This document shows, piece by piece, positions 10,650-20,662 of a DNA stretch of 64,000 bases (the stretch's first letter is position 1; each line of letters starts with the position of its first letter). The stretch is taken from contig JAKZZE010000006.1 in the NCBI GenBank assembly GCA_024220505.1, forward strand, positions 1,550,001 through 1,614,000. The letters are read 5' to 3'. The notes under the pieces were generated by a model that worked only from the letters and a program-made list of their open reading frames with translations, had not been told where the DNA came from and did no database searches. Source of the stretch: Rhizopus arrhizus. Taxonomy: Eukaryota; Mucoromycota; Mucoromycetes; Mucorales; Rhizopodaceae. The position numbers and the translations under genes were made by a program.

Positions 10650-11131
10650 CACTGCAAATAGTTGGTGATTTTCAGCGTTATCAGTCATTGGCAGTCATTT
10701 CTAACATCAAAATTTCAACGATTTAAATAACTTTGATTAAACGAAAAAAATTAAAATGCTCTGTATTGCACCTTTTTGAATTTTGAAAAAAGATTTAGGT
10801 GCGAAAAAAATAAAGAAATTTAATAATTTTATTATTTTTTTTGTGGTGTAAGTATTCATAGAGTTATTCATGTTTTAAAAAAGTGTCTTTTTTTTTTCAA
10901 ATAGTCTCTTTTTGGAAAGCCTGTTCTCCTCTATCGTTGAAAGACCGATATTTTCTTTTTTTTATTTTTGAGGGCAAAATGCGGAAAACAAAAACACATT
11001 GTGATTATTTTGATCAAAAGAATACATATTAGGAAGGCAGTCTGTGATCTTTAGCTTAGTTCATTTGAAGCGTGTAACAGAACGTAACAAAATAGTTGCG
11101 TTTGGGAAAAAAAAAAAAGAAGCTGAAGAAT

Positions 11132-11164
<33 letters not shown>

Positions 11165-11942
11165 GAGCATAGCAATAAAATGTTACTTATTCAAATGAAA
11201 ACAATAACCTAACAGTAAACATGTTTTATAAAAATACAAATGCTTGTACATTATAACAAGAATACGTGTATATTCTAAAAAGAATAAAAAAAAAAGAAGC
11301 TTTGTTAACATCTTGTTACAAGGCAATTATAATCAATAGATACAAGCACAATTTTTTTGTTTTTCAAGTAAATAGATTGCTTTATTATTTTTCATGACAT
11401 ACAATAAAAAGAATATATGTTTTTAAGCTTATATTAGTTCATTACTTACTTTATGTTACACATGGGTGTAATTTGCCATTAGCCATTAGAGATGTTAACA
11501 TTGCCAACTTTCTTTATCAAAAAACACTTTGCAGCAACAAGCAGTAATATAAGTTTGATATTCTTATAGTTTTATCTGTTGGAAAGAATAACTTTACTCA
11601 TGAGGTTCATGTTCGTCATCCATTTGTGTCCCATTAGAAATCCTTAATATAAAAAGAAAAAAAAAAAAGAAAAACGACGTTAGACCTGGTATTATTTTTG
11701 TTGTTACAAACTTACATTTTAACCATTGTTGAGTTTTCTTTTATATCTTTTGTATCCTCAATGTTAAATATGTTCTCTGAAACAAAACAAGGAAAAAAAA
11801 ACATTTCTTTAGTACACGTAAAACTGTTACTGTTTAGGAAACGACATCCAAATTTAGTATATTTGCTTTAGTTTTTTTTGATCACGCATTTTTTTCTATC
11901 TTATTCCTCTACTAAATCCTGAATATTATTTTTTTTTTTGAA

Positions 11943-14770
11943 ATGAACGCCACTAACAACAAAGTTAAATGCCAATGCACCAAATGCAGCAAATGTCCTG
12001 AAGGATTCAGAATGATTGCCAAGAAAACCGCTAATACTCATAAGCGTATTGACAAAGTTGGAGAAGGTACTTTTTTTTAAAGAAATGCAGAAAGACTAAA
12101 GTGCAATTAAAATAGTTTTGAGACAAAGAAGATTAGAAAATATCTTCGAGCAACCCTCCAGTTCTACCGAAAGAAGCACGTTTGAAGGTATATTCATAAA
12201 CACACCCTTTTTTTTTATTAAACAAATTTAGAATTCGACCTTGATGCTGACATGGATGTCGACATGGAAGAAGAAATGACCAACGACCAACAATTGGAGT
12301 ATCTCCTGGTCCTTTACCTTGTGCTTTTTCAAGCAAAGCACCTTTCTGTTGAAGCCGGTGAAGAACTGTTGGCCTTTCTTTCTTTCTTTGTTCGTGCCCT
12401 TGGCCATGGCATGGAGATTCCTACAAAGATCTCCACTGCTCGTGCCATGGTCAATTATTCCTCTGCCAGTAGTGGTGTCTCCCGTTTCCTTGTCTGTTCT
12501 CTTTGTAGAAGTGTTTATGACACGGGAAGTTTGCATACCCGACTATGCCCTTTTGTCAGGTTTGCAAACAACCCCCACAGACAAGAGCGCCCATGTGGTA
12601 ATTCACTTTTTGTTGGCAGCAGCCTGAAGCCCGTCCTTGAGTTCCCGTACAACTCAATTGTCGAAACGTTGAAGAAGTTCTTTGTCCGTCCGAACTTTGA
12701 AACAGAAATTGAACAGTGGAGAGGTCGATATGTGGAGGAAGGTGTGTTGTATGACATTTATGATGGTAGAGTCTGGAATGAGATGGTCGACTCAGCTGGG
12801 GAGCCATTTGTGAATAAAAGACGATCATTAATGGTGTCATTGAACGTTGATTGGTTTCAACCTAGTGATGGTATGCATTACTCTTGCGGTGGTGTATATC
12901 TCACTATCAACAACCTTCCAAGGGGTTCCAGGATGAAGGTTTCCAACATCATCCTGGTTGGTATGATTCCTGGGCCTGGCGAGCCCACGGATGACCAGCT
13001 CCAAAATTTCTTGCGACCAATGATTGCAGAGCTGAATACCTTGTACGGAGGTATGATGATGCCAACGTACCAGAACAGAAACGGTGAGATGGTACGTGTT
13101 GCTTTGATGTCCGTTAACTGTGATATACCTGCAGCTCGTAAGGTAGCTGGATTCATGGGTCAATCCGCGCACAAAGCCTGCAACAAGTGTTCCACTGTGT
13201 TTTCGCGAATCAGTACTGGTGCAAATTCAACGAAGCCAGATTTTTCAGACTTTGACGATGAGCATTGGATTCTGCGAAACAATACCCAGCAGCGCCAAGA
13301 AGCATATGCTTGGCTCAATGCCACTCACATTACACAACAAAGAACCCTGCAGACGGACACAGGAAGTAAATGGAGTGAACTTCACCGACTAGAATACTTT
13401 GATGTTGTAAGGTTAACAACAGTTGATCCTATGCACAATTTATTTCTAGGTACGCCAAAACGAATGGTTGAAGTTGGGTAGATCACGGGCTTCTTTCTAC
13501 GGCTGATTTCAAAGCCATGGCTGATGAATCAGCTTCAATTGCTATTCCATCACAGTACTGCAGAATCTCCAAAGGTATGCAACAAATATAAAAGAATTAA
13601 TTCTGTGATAAGTCTGAACACTAATTTTTTGTATAAAAAAAAAAAAAACAAAAACGAAAAAAAGGCAAGATTGAAAGTACTTTTAGCAATATGAAATCCG
13701 ATGAATGGAGAACGTGGTGTGTTGTGCTTTCGCCTTTTCTGTTAAAACAAAGACTAATCGGTGAACATTTCATCAATTGGATACGATATGTAGAAGCAGT
13801 AAGATTGGTGACTGGTCCTTTGATCACAATTGAAGAAATACACACAGCACATTCATTATTTAAGACCTTTGGCAAGACTTGTGCTCAACTTTATGGAAAA
13901 ACAAGTATAACACCAAATATGCATATGCACATGCATTTGAAAGAATGCTTTTGGACTTTGGTCCCTCTTATGCCTTTTGGCTCTATGGTTTTGAACGCTT
14001 GAATGGTGATGTCAAAAAGATAAATATCAATTACAAGACAGGCTTCGAAACTACTTATGTCACTATGCTTACACAAACAATACATACACAAGATCTTATA
14101 CATTCATTATCAACACTTATTAATACCAACAACGAAGACATGCTCCTACTACTCAACTTTATAAGGGAAATAGGCGAAGTTACGAATGACGAGAGTGGTC
14201 TAACGCCATTTGATTACGCTCAGTCATAGACGGACCAAGTCTATTTAACCTGACAATTACTGGTAGTGAGCCTCTGCCACCAAAATCCCTTCCTTCAAAA
14301 ACCAACAACAAACAACAAATCTTATGCCCTGAACACTATGAAGTCTTACAAAATTATTATATGGATACCTATGAAACACCTATTATGAATACAATTAGTA
14401 CAATGATACAATCATTTAAGAAAATTAACTTGCTTGGACAACGTTACCAACAATCAGACAGTCATTCATCATCATCATACATTCAAGCCGTTGTAATAAC
14501 CAACTACGAATTGGTCAAATATTATATTTTTTTTCACATTCCTTCAACAATACCACTCATTATTTTGCATTCGTCAATTGGTACAGCCATGCGACCCAAC
14601 ATTTTCCCACCTTTGATGGTACTGGCATCCAAGTGTGGAAGAATCAATTTGATCCAGTTACAAGCAGCAATATACTTCCAATTTACAGGATTTTCAACCC
14701 TGTTGCTATATGTCCATATGTTGATAACCATCTTCTTACTCTCGCTCTGCCAAGAAGAATTTATATGTAA
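11943..14770 (+). pseudogene. tnp2-type CACTA transposase, element A, frameshifted
   Basis: Exons inferred at 11943-12066, 12137-12187 and 12232 onward follow the four-exon plan of the intact copy in element B. The third exon holds the Transposase_21/tnp2 core (VSLNVDWFQPSDGMHYSCGG, then YLTINNLPRGSRMK and ILVGMIPGPGEP). Compared with B there are single-base losses near 13475 (after RMVEV), near 13945 (after HLKE) and near 14222 (after FDYA), each ending the frame. Homology continues to 14770. Zinc-type Cys pairs (CQCTKCSKCPEGF and LVCSLCRS) are kept at the N terminus. Confidence 0.85.
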
Positions 14771-14965
14771 CAACTATGCTAAATTATTCAAACATTCTTT
14801 TATTATTATTATTATTATTTATTTTACTAAAGAATCATTCAATAGACTATTATTGTTATTTTTTTTTTGAAATTTTTATTCAATTTGCAGAGACAACAAA
14901 AAGGCAGCAAAAAAAAAAAAAAAAAAAAAAAAAGGAGGGAGAGAGAGAAAAGAGAAAGTAAACGC

Positions 14966-16213
14966 TTACTGCATAGGATTAGCAGCAGCAGAAGAGGAAA
15001 AGCCAAGGCCAGGAGAAGAAAAGGCCCAAGAGGGATAATCCTCATGGTCAAGGTTTGTGGGGAACTCCTTGTCGAAGTAGTCCACCACCCTTCTTGTTCT
15101 ATTGATGGTGCCTTTTTTCGACAAGGAGTCTCTCCATGCTTTTTGAAGAGAAGCATGGAATTCGTCCACCTGTAGATTAATTAAAGGTATATTAGAAAAT
15201 AAATACTATAACAAAAATACTACTTACTGCTTTACTTCGAAAGAGTGGTCTTTTTACCACAAACACAGGACCATGTTCATCCTCAGGGCCATCTTCTTCC
15301 TCTGAGGTCCAATCGGCTATCAGAAGCTTTTTTCCAAAAGGAAAACGAGCTTCAAATTCCTCTGGGGCTGCATTGTAAGCATTTCGCCTCATGGCGAGCT
15401 TCTAATGTAAAGAAGTAATGTAAGTACTTCAAACACTATATATTTCAATTTTCCAATATTAATTACTTACTGCATGCACACGACTACGACGCGTTGATTC
15501 TTCTGACGTAGCCGTCAGCCCCTTACTTTCTCTCACCATGTAGTTGAATTGTTTCTGACCATGCTGCGCATGTCAGAAACAGTAATGCCAGCAGAAAATG
15601 GCTCCTTCTTGGCAGCTGCTACAAGCAAATCTCTGACCTTTGCGTTTTGCTTGTAGCGCAAGACCTCCTTCAGGTCAAAGGTGATACCCCGAGGGACCAG
15701 ATGCTCTCTGTAGTACTTCAATATGAAAGCCTATATTTCAAAAGGGTAAAACAAAAATTTAGTTATTATTTTGCACATGCTAATTTAGCTTTTAAATTCA
15801 AATTACACTGGTCAAGGCCCTATTCTCTTTGACCTCAGAAGGTTGCTGCTGTGGAGGCTGCTGTGGAGGCTGCTGCTGCTGCTGTTGCTGCCCTTGTTGT
15901 TGTTGTTGCAGCAATTGAGTTAGCTGCTCAATCTTCAGCTCCTGCCGACGTTGATTCTCCTCCTGTCGGCGTTGAATCTGCTCCTGCTGCTGCATCTGAG
16001 CAAAGATGGCCTCAAGGGTTGGGCCATTTGCAGAAGAGCCAACTGGGCCTTGAAGGCGAGAAGGCTCAAAGCTGTCAAAGACGCAACAGCAGTGGGGGCA
16101 GGAGAAGAGGACGGGAGAACGGTGGATGATGATCCAGTAATGCTTGAAGATATTCTTGCCCTTTTAGGGGCATTACTGGGAACATTGATTGGGGTAGCGA
16201 GACGACGAGACAT
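14966..16213 (-). pseudogene. tnpA-like CACTA accessory protein, element A, frameshifted
   Basis: This gene shares the four-exon plan of the element B gene: a start MSRRLATPINVPSNAPKRA, a Gln-rich middle (about residues 90-135), a basic exon, an acidic exon containing EEDGPEDEHGPVFVVKRP, and a last exon with DYPSWAFSS. Frames change within exon 1 near 16075 and within exon 2 near 15545, so no full-length product is expected. In CACTA elements the second protein binds subterminal repeats; that role is inferred here from position only. Confidence 0.72.
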
Positions 16214-16295
16214 TTTTTCAAGATAAATTATATAAAAAGGAAGAAAAAAAAAAACAAGAGTACAAAATAAACTAAAGATGAGCACAAAACAACCT

Positions 16296-16589
16296 GATAC
16301 TTTTGTTTGTTCTACAAAAAAAGCGAAGAAAAAAAAGCCTTTGGAGTTAAAGATATTACATTTAAATAAAAAAAAAAAAAAAAGAAGAAGAAGAGAAAGT
16401 TTAAACTGTTTATGAATAGCCTCTCTGAATGTTTCAATAGTTAAACAGTATTAAAGAAGACTTATTTTTAATCGATAGTGGGTAACTGTAACACTGGTAA
16501 AATGAGGCTATAAAAAAGTACTTTTTTTTCCTTTTTTTTTTTTTCTTTTTTTTTTAAACAAAACATTCTTTCTAAAAGGTAAGTTCTTA
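16296..16589. promoter_or_regulatory. Bidirectional promoter block of element A, near-identical to element B
   Basis: This block lies between the tnpA-like start and the divergent spliced unit. It matches 24969-25252 base for base apart from homopolymer lengths, although the flanking coding regions differ substantially. It contains a small inverted pair (ACTGTTTA ... TAAACAGT near 16407-16455), a TATA-like CTATAAAAAA at 16508-16517 for the plus-strand unit, and ends at a strong donor AAAGGTAAGT. Confidence 0.6.
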
Positions 16590-17340
16590 ATATTATATGT
16601 ACTCTATTATTGTTCTGATGGTACTTGAACTTTAGTAAAATCGTATTAGTTGCTTTCTTGATGTTTCAAATGGTCTTTATAAAGTCTTTTTCCCAGGATT
16701 ATAGTTGCTTCTTCTTTTGCTTGTTAGTATAAGCTTGGCTGCTGTCTTTTTTTCTTTTTCTTTTTTTTTCTCATGGTCCACCTAAAGCAAGGTTCTATTA
16801 CTTTTACTATATACTTGATAACTAATAATTATTATAGAGGAGTACTGCTTCCTTTTTTTTTTTTTTTTTTTTTACTTGTTGGTAAAGCTTAGCAAGGTTT
16901 TTCTCTTAGCCCATCTAAAGAAAGGTACTATCACTTTTATTATATATACTCAATAGCTAATAATTATTATAGATGTCTGCTGCTTTTTTACTTGTGAGTA
17001 TACGCTTAGCTAGTTTTCTTCCCATGGTCTATCTAAAGAAAGGTACTATTACTTTTACTACATATACACGATAGCTAATAATTGTTATAGATGAATGCTG
17101 CTCTGCTTTGGCCTCTTTCTGTTTCTTTCCTAATTTTCGCTTTGGTTCTTAAGTACTGATGTCTTTTCTTTTGCTTTGAGTGCCCAAGTCCTTGAATTCT
17201 TGAATCCTTGTGTCTCTGAATCCTTGAGCTTGGCTTTTTTTTTTTTTTTTTTTTTTTTTTTTGAGAACTTTTTGAGTTCCACGAGACTAGTTGATGTATT
17301 TTTAGATTAGATGCTGCTATTCTGGTGACATTAGGTAAGT
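16508..17340 (+). other. Divergent splice-like tandem exon/intron array, element A
   Basis: Downstream of a TATA-like sequence come GTAAGT at 16579 and three evenly spaced intron-like segments at 16792-16837, 16925-16972 and 17043-17090 (46-48 nt). Each begins GT(A/T)CTAT(T/C)AC, carries a branchpoint-like CTAATAAT near its 3' end and ends TATAG. The intervening 'exons' are pyrimidine-rich and end CTAAAGAAAG or CTAAAGCAAG. Short ORFs are hydrophobic, for example 22 codons from 17091. Whether it is coding or a spliced RNA is not known. Confidence 0.45.
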
Positions 17341-17462
17341 CAAGTACACTTTTAAAACGCTACAAGCAAAGAAATACTATGTATTGTATTATTATTTTAT
17401 TTAAATAAAAAAAAAAGCTATTTTTTATAAACAAAATCCCTATTTTTTTGTATATATAAAGC

Positions 17463-17697
17463 AATATTTATTGCAATATGAATGGTCAATAAAGAAGTAT
17501 ATAAAGCAATATAAGTGGTTCATAAAGAAGTATATAAAGCAATATGAGTGGTTCATAAAGAAGTATATAAGGCAATATGAGTGGTCAATAAAGAAGTATA
17601 TAAGGCAATAGGAGTGGTCAATAAAGAAGTATATAAGGCAATAGGAGTGTTCGATGAAGAAGTATATAAGGCAATATGAGCGGTCGATAAAGAACAA
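17463..17697 (+). repeat. Seven 33-bp subterminal tandem repeats, element A
   Basis: The unit is close to AAAGAAGTATATAAGGCAAT followed by ATGAGTGGTCAAT, repeated about seven times with few differences. Element B has about three units in the same place. CACTA elements commonly have subterminal repeats bound by the tnpA product, so these are candidate binding sites. The minus-strand ORF across them is a translation of the repeat and is not a gene. Confidence 0.75.
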
Positions 17698-17958
17698 AAA
17701 GACATATAAAGTAATGTTTTAAAACGTATCATTCGTTGCCCAAACGTTGACTAGTATTAATTGAAACGTAAAAATGGTTTGGTAAAAGAACACTAAACGA
17801 CCTCCTCTTGCTTGCGTAAAAGTTATTTAACGATTACTGCTCTGCCTCGAAAATCGTTTAAAAGAGCAATAAAATTCCGTGGAGTTGCGTTAAACTTCGC
17901 GTTGTTGCGCTCATTTATGCTAAAAAACTACGTTTAATATCTCCAATTATTTGCAGTG

Positions 17959-18279
17959 CATGCTTCGCGCGCCCATCTGCTGAGCTGCCTTCAGGTAGCA
18001 AGGCGTTTGGGTGTTGCCTCAAACACACGGCCAAATCCCTTAGATTATGTGCTGAATCAACTTCCTCATAAGCTTCCAGCATATCACTCTCCTGCTCTCT
18101 TCTCTCGTTGGTCTACTTGGTGGCCAACCATCTGCGAAATCATGTTTGAAGTAGAACAAATCTGCCAGCCTGACGAAGAATTCACATCTGAAGCATCTGA
18201 CATCACTGGCCAATTACTCCTTGACAAGCTCATGCCAGTTCCAACTGTGCCTCTTGCTTCTCTTATAGATCTCGAATAG
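17959..18279 (+). pseudogene. LINE ORF2 C-terminal fragment, right part
   Basis: The open frame HASRAHLLSCLQVARRLGVA...PLDYVLNQLPHKLP...FSRWSTWWPTICEIMFEVEQIC ends at TAG 18279. It continues the frame of 10593-10649. It resembles the last part of fungal LINE ORF2 proteins, after the RT domain. It is followed by A- and T-rich runs (18318-18420) that fit a retroposed 3' end. I am fairly sure it is LINE-derived but cannot name the family. Confidence 0.5.
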
Positions 18280-19111
18280 CTTGTTCACTGTTCCTTCTCC
18301 CATATAGACTTCCACAAAAAGTTTTTTTTTTTTTAAAAAAAAAAAAAAAGTTTAAAAAGATAAAAAAAAAAAAAAAAAAAAGTTCAAAAAGAAAAAGTTA
18401 AAAAAAAAAAAACGAAGAAAACTATACTTATCTCACGCCATTTGGCCTTTATTCTTAACCCCGCCCAGTTTTTGACTGCTGGCCGTACTATACTGTATAC
18501 CAACAAAAAGAAAAAAAAAAAAAAGAAAAATTAAAAATTACAAAAAAAAAGAAGAAAAATTAAAAAAAAAAAATTGTTTATTGTATACCATTTCTTGTAC
18601 ACATCCCTGCCTACTAACATCTCTCCTGTAGCTTTCTGCTTTTGTTTTGTCTCTATTGTTCTATGGTCTAGACTATATTACCTTTGAATCTGCCAGCATT
18701 GCCTTCGGTGCCCACTAGGCCCTATTTAACATCTACTTGATAATTATCAGCTCTTTGTTCTTGTAACCATCTATTGCCCCAACTACCCTCGCGCGTTCAG
18801 TCGCCTATCCACTGCCTTATGGCCTCCCACTGCTTCTTCTACCGATATTTTCTCTCGTGTAACAAGATTCTGCCCCTGACCTGCTTTGCCTACCACCGCT
18901 TTATGCAGCCACACACTTTTTTTTTTTGGGATCAATCCTGTTTTTTTATACATTCCCATATTATTCTTTTATAATATTCACTCCAAGGCGAGACATTATG
19001 CCCATACTGGCCCAGTCTCCATAGCCTTCTCTAATAAAAATCTTTTACCAAGAGCTTGTATACTTTTGACGAAGTCGGATTTTAGTCGATGATCGCCTTT
19101 GATTCCTTTTT
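18280..19111. other. Gene-free stretch, probable LINE 3' region
   Basis: This stretch contains several poly-A and poly-T runs (18318-18420, 18510-18575) and pyrimidine-rich sequence. No ORF with recognisable content was seen. It ends at the TTT duplication of CACTA element B (19109-19111). Confidence 0.5.
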
Positions 19112-19951
19112 CACTGCAAATAATCGTTCCAATTAGGTACCGGATTGCGCAAGATTGCTCTTCGTTTGGGTAACAAATTGTTACTTTTTTTCGTGAAAAA
19201 AATTAAATCTTGCTGTATTGATCATTTTCGAATTTTGAAAAAAGATTTAGATGCGAAAAAAATAAAGAAATTTAACGATGTTATTATTTTATTTGTAGGG
19301 TAAATATTCATGGAGTTATTCATGTTTTTAAAGAAATGTCTTTTTTTACAAACGATCTTTTTTTGGAAAGCGTATTTCTCTCCATTGTTTAAAGACCGAT
19401 ATTTTCTTTTTTTTATTTTTGAGGGCAAAATGCGGAAATCAAAAGCACCGTGCGATTATTTTGATCAAAAGAATACATATTTGGAAGGCAGTCTGTGATC
19501 TTTAGCTTAGTTCATTTGAAGCGTGTAACAGAACGTAACAAAATAGTTGCGTTTAGTAAAAAAAAAAAAGAAGCTGAAAGATTAAAAGTAAAAAAAAAAG
19601 ACAAAGTTAAAAAAAAGACACAGTTAAAAAAAAAGACAGCGAAAAAAAAAAGAATATAGCAATAAAAGGTTCCTTATTCAAATGAAAACAATAATCTAGA
19701 GCAAATATACTTTATAGAAATGCAAATGCTTTTATGTTATAACAAAAGAATACTTGTATATTCTAAAAAGAATAAAAAATAAAGAAGCTTTGCTCACATT
19801 TTGTTATAATTAACACATACAAGTACAGCGTTTTTGTTTTTCAAGTAATAGATGGCTTTATTATTTTTATGACAAATAATACAAGAGAATATATGTTTTT
19901 AAGCTTACACTGGTTCATTACTTACCTCATGTTTACACATGGGTGTAATTT

Positions 19952-20025
19952 GCCATTAGGCCATTAGGCCATTAGGCCATTAGCCATTAGCCATTAGCCA
20001 TTAGCCATCAGCCATTAGCCATTAG
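19952..20025 (+). repeat. CCATTAG short tandem repeat
   Basis: About ten units of GCCATTA or GGCCATTA follow each other. The matching place in element A (about 11475-11493) has only two units, so this is a recent expansion upstream of the transposase gene. Confidence 0.8.
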
Positions 20026-20454
20026 AGATGTTAACATTGCCAACTTCCGTTACCAAAGAGGAATTTTCAGCAGCAAGCAGTAATAAAAGTTTGATATTCT
20101 TATAGCTTTGTCATGTTGGAAAGAACAGCTTCTCTCATGAGGTTAATGTTCATCATCCGAATGTGTCCCATTAGGAATTCCTACTGTAAAAAAAAAAAAA
20201 AAAAAAAAAAAGAAATCGACATTAGACTTGGTTGTTATTTTTTTTAATAAACTTACATTTGACCAGTGCTTGAGCTTTCCTTTTTTCTTATGCCTTTGGC
20301 ATCTAGAGTATTCCATGAAACAAAACGAGGGAAAAAAAAAACGTTACTTTAAGCACCGACTTTGTTTTTTAAATTTAACATGTTTTTTTTTATCAGGCAT
20401 ATTTTCTCTTTCTACCAATTTTCTTTGCTATTTCCAAATTTAAAAAATATAAAC

Positions 20455-20630
20455 ATGAACAACTTCAACACCACCAAAATTATTTGTACCTGTTCTGAAT
20501 GCAGCAACCATCCCAATGGATTCAGAATGCTTGCAAAGAGAACTGTAAGAGGTCATGAACTTATCGACAGAGTTAGAAATAGAGGTTTTTTTGTTTTATT
20601 TTTCAATAGAAATCCAAACGTGCTAATTTT

Positions 20631-20662
<32 letters not shown>

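Larger units (their letters stand above)
10650..17958 (+). mobile_element. CACTA (EnSpm-like) DNA transposon A, 7.3 kb, defective
   Basis: The ends are CACTGCAAATAGTTGG and its near inverse CCAATTATTTGCAGTG, flanked by a 3-bp duplication CAT (10647-10649 and 17959-17961). CACTA elements start with CACTR and make 2-3 bp duplications. Inside are a tnp2-type transposase gene on plus, a tnpA-like gene on minus arranged tail to tail, tandem splice-like repeats and 33-bp subterminal repeats. Both genes carry frameshifts, so the copy is non-autonomous. Confidence 0.88.

Noticed and set aside
14776..15175. Lysine- and leucine-rich ORFs near 14.9 kb
   Set aside because: They arise from poly-A/poly-T runs between the two convergent CACTA genes.
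17440..17697. 85-codon minus-strand ORF with repeated SYCLIYFFIDH
   Set aside because: It is a translation of the 33-bp tandem repeat; unit length is a multiple of three so the frame stays open by chance.
19952..20025. Possible CRISPR-like array
   Set aside because: The repeats are 7-8 bp with no spacers and this is a eukaryotic genome; it is a simple tandem repeat.
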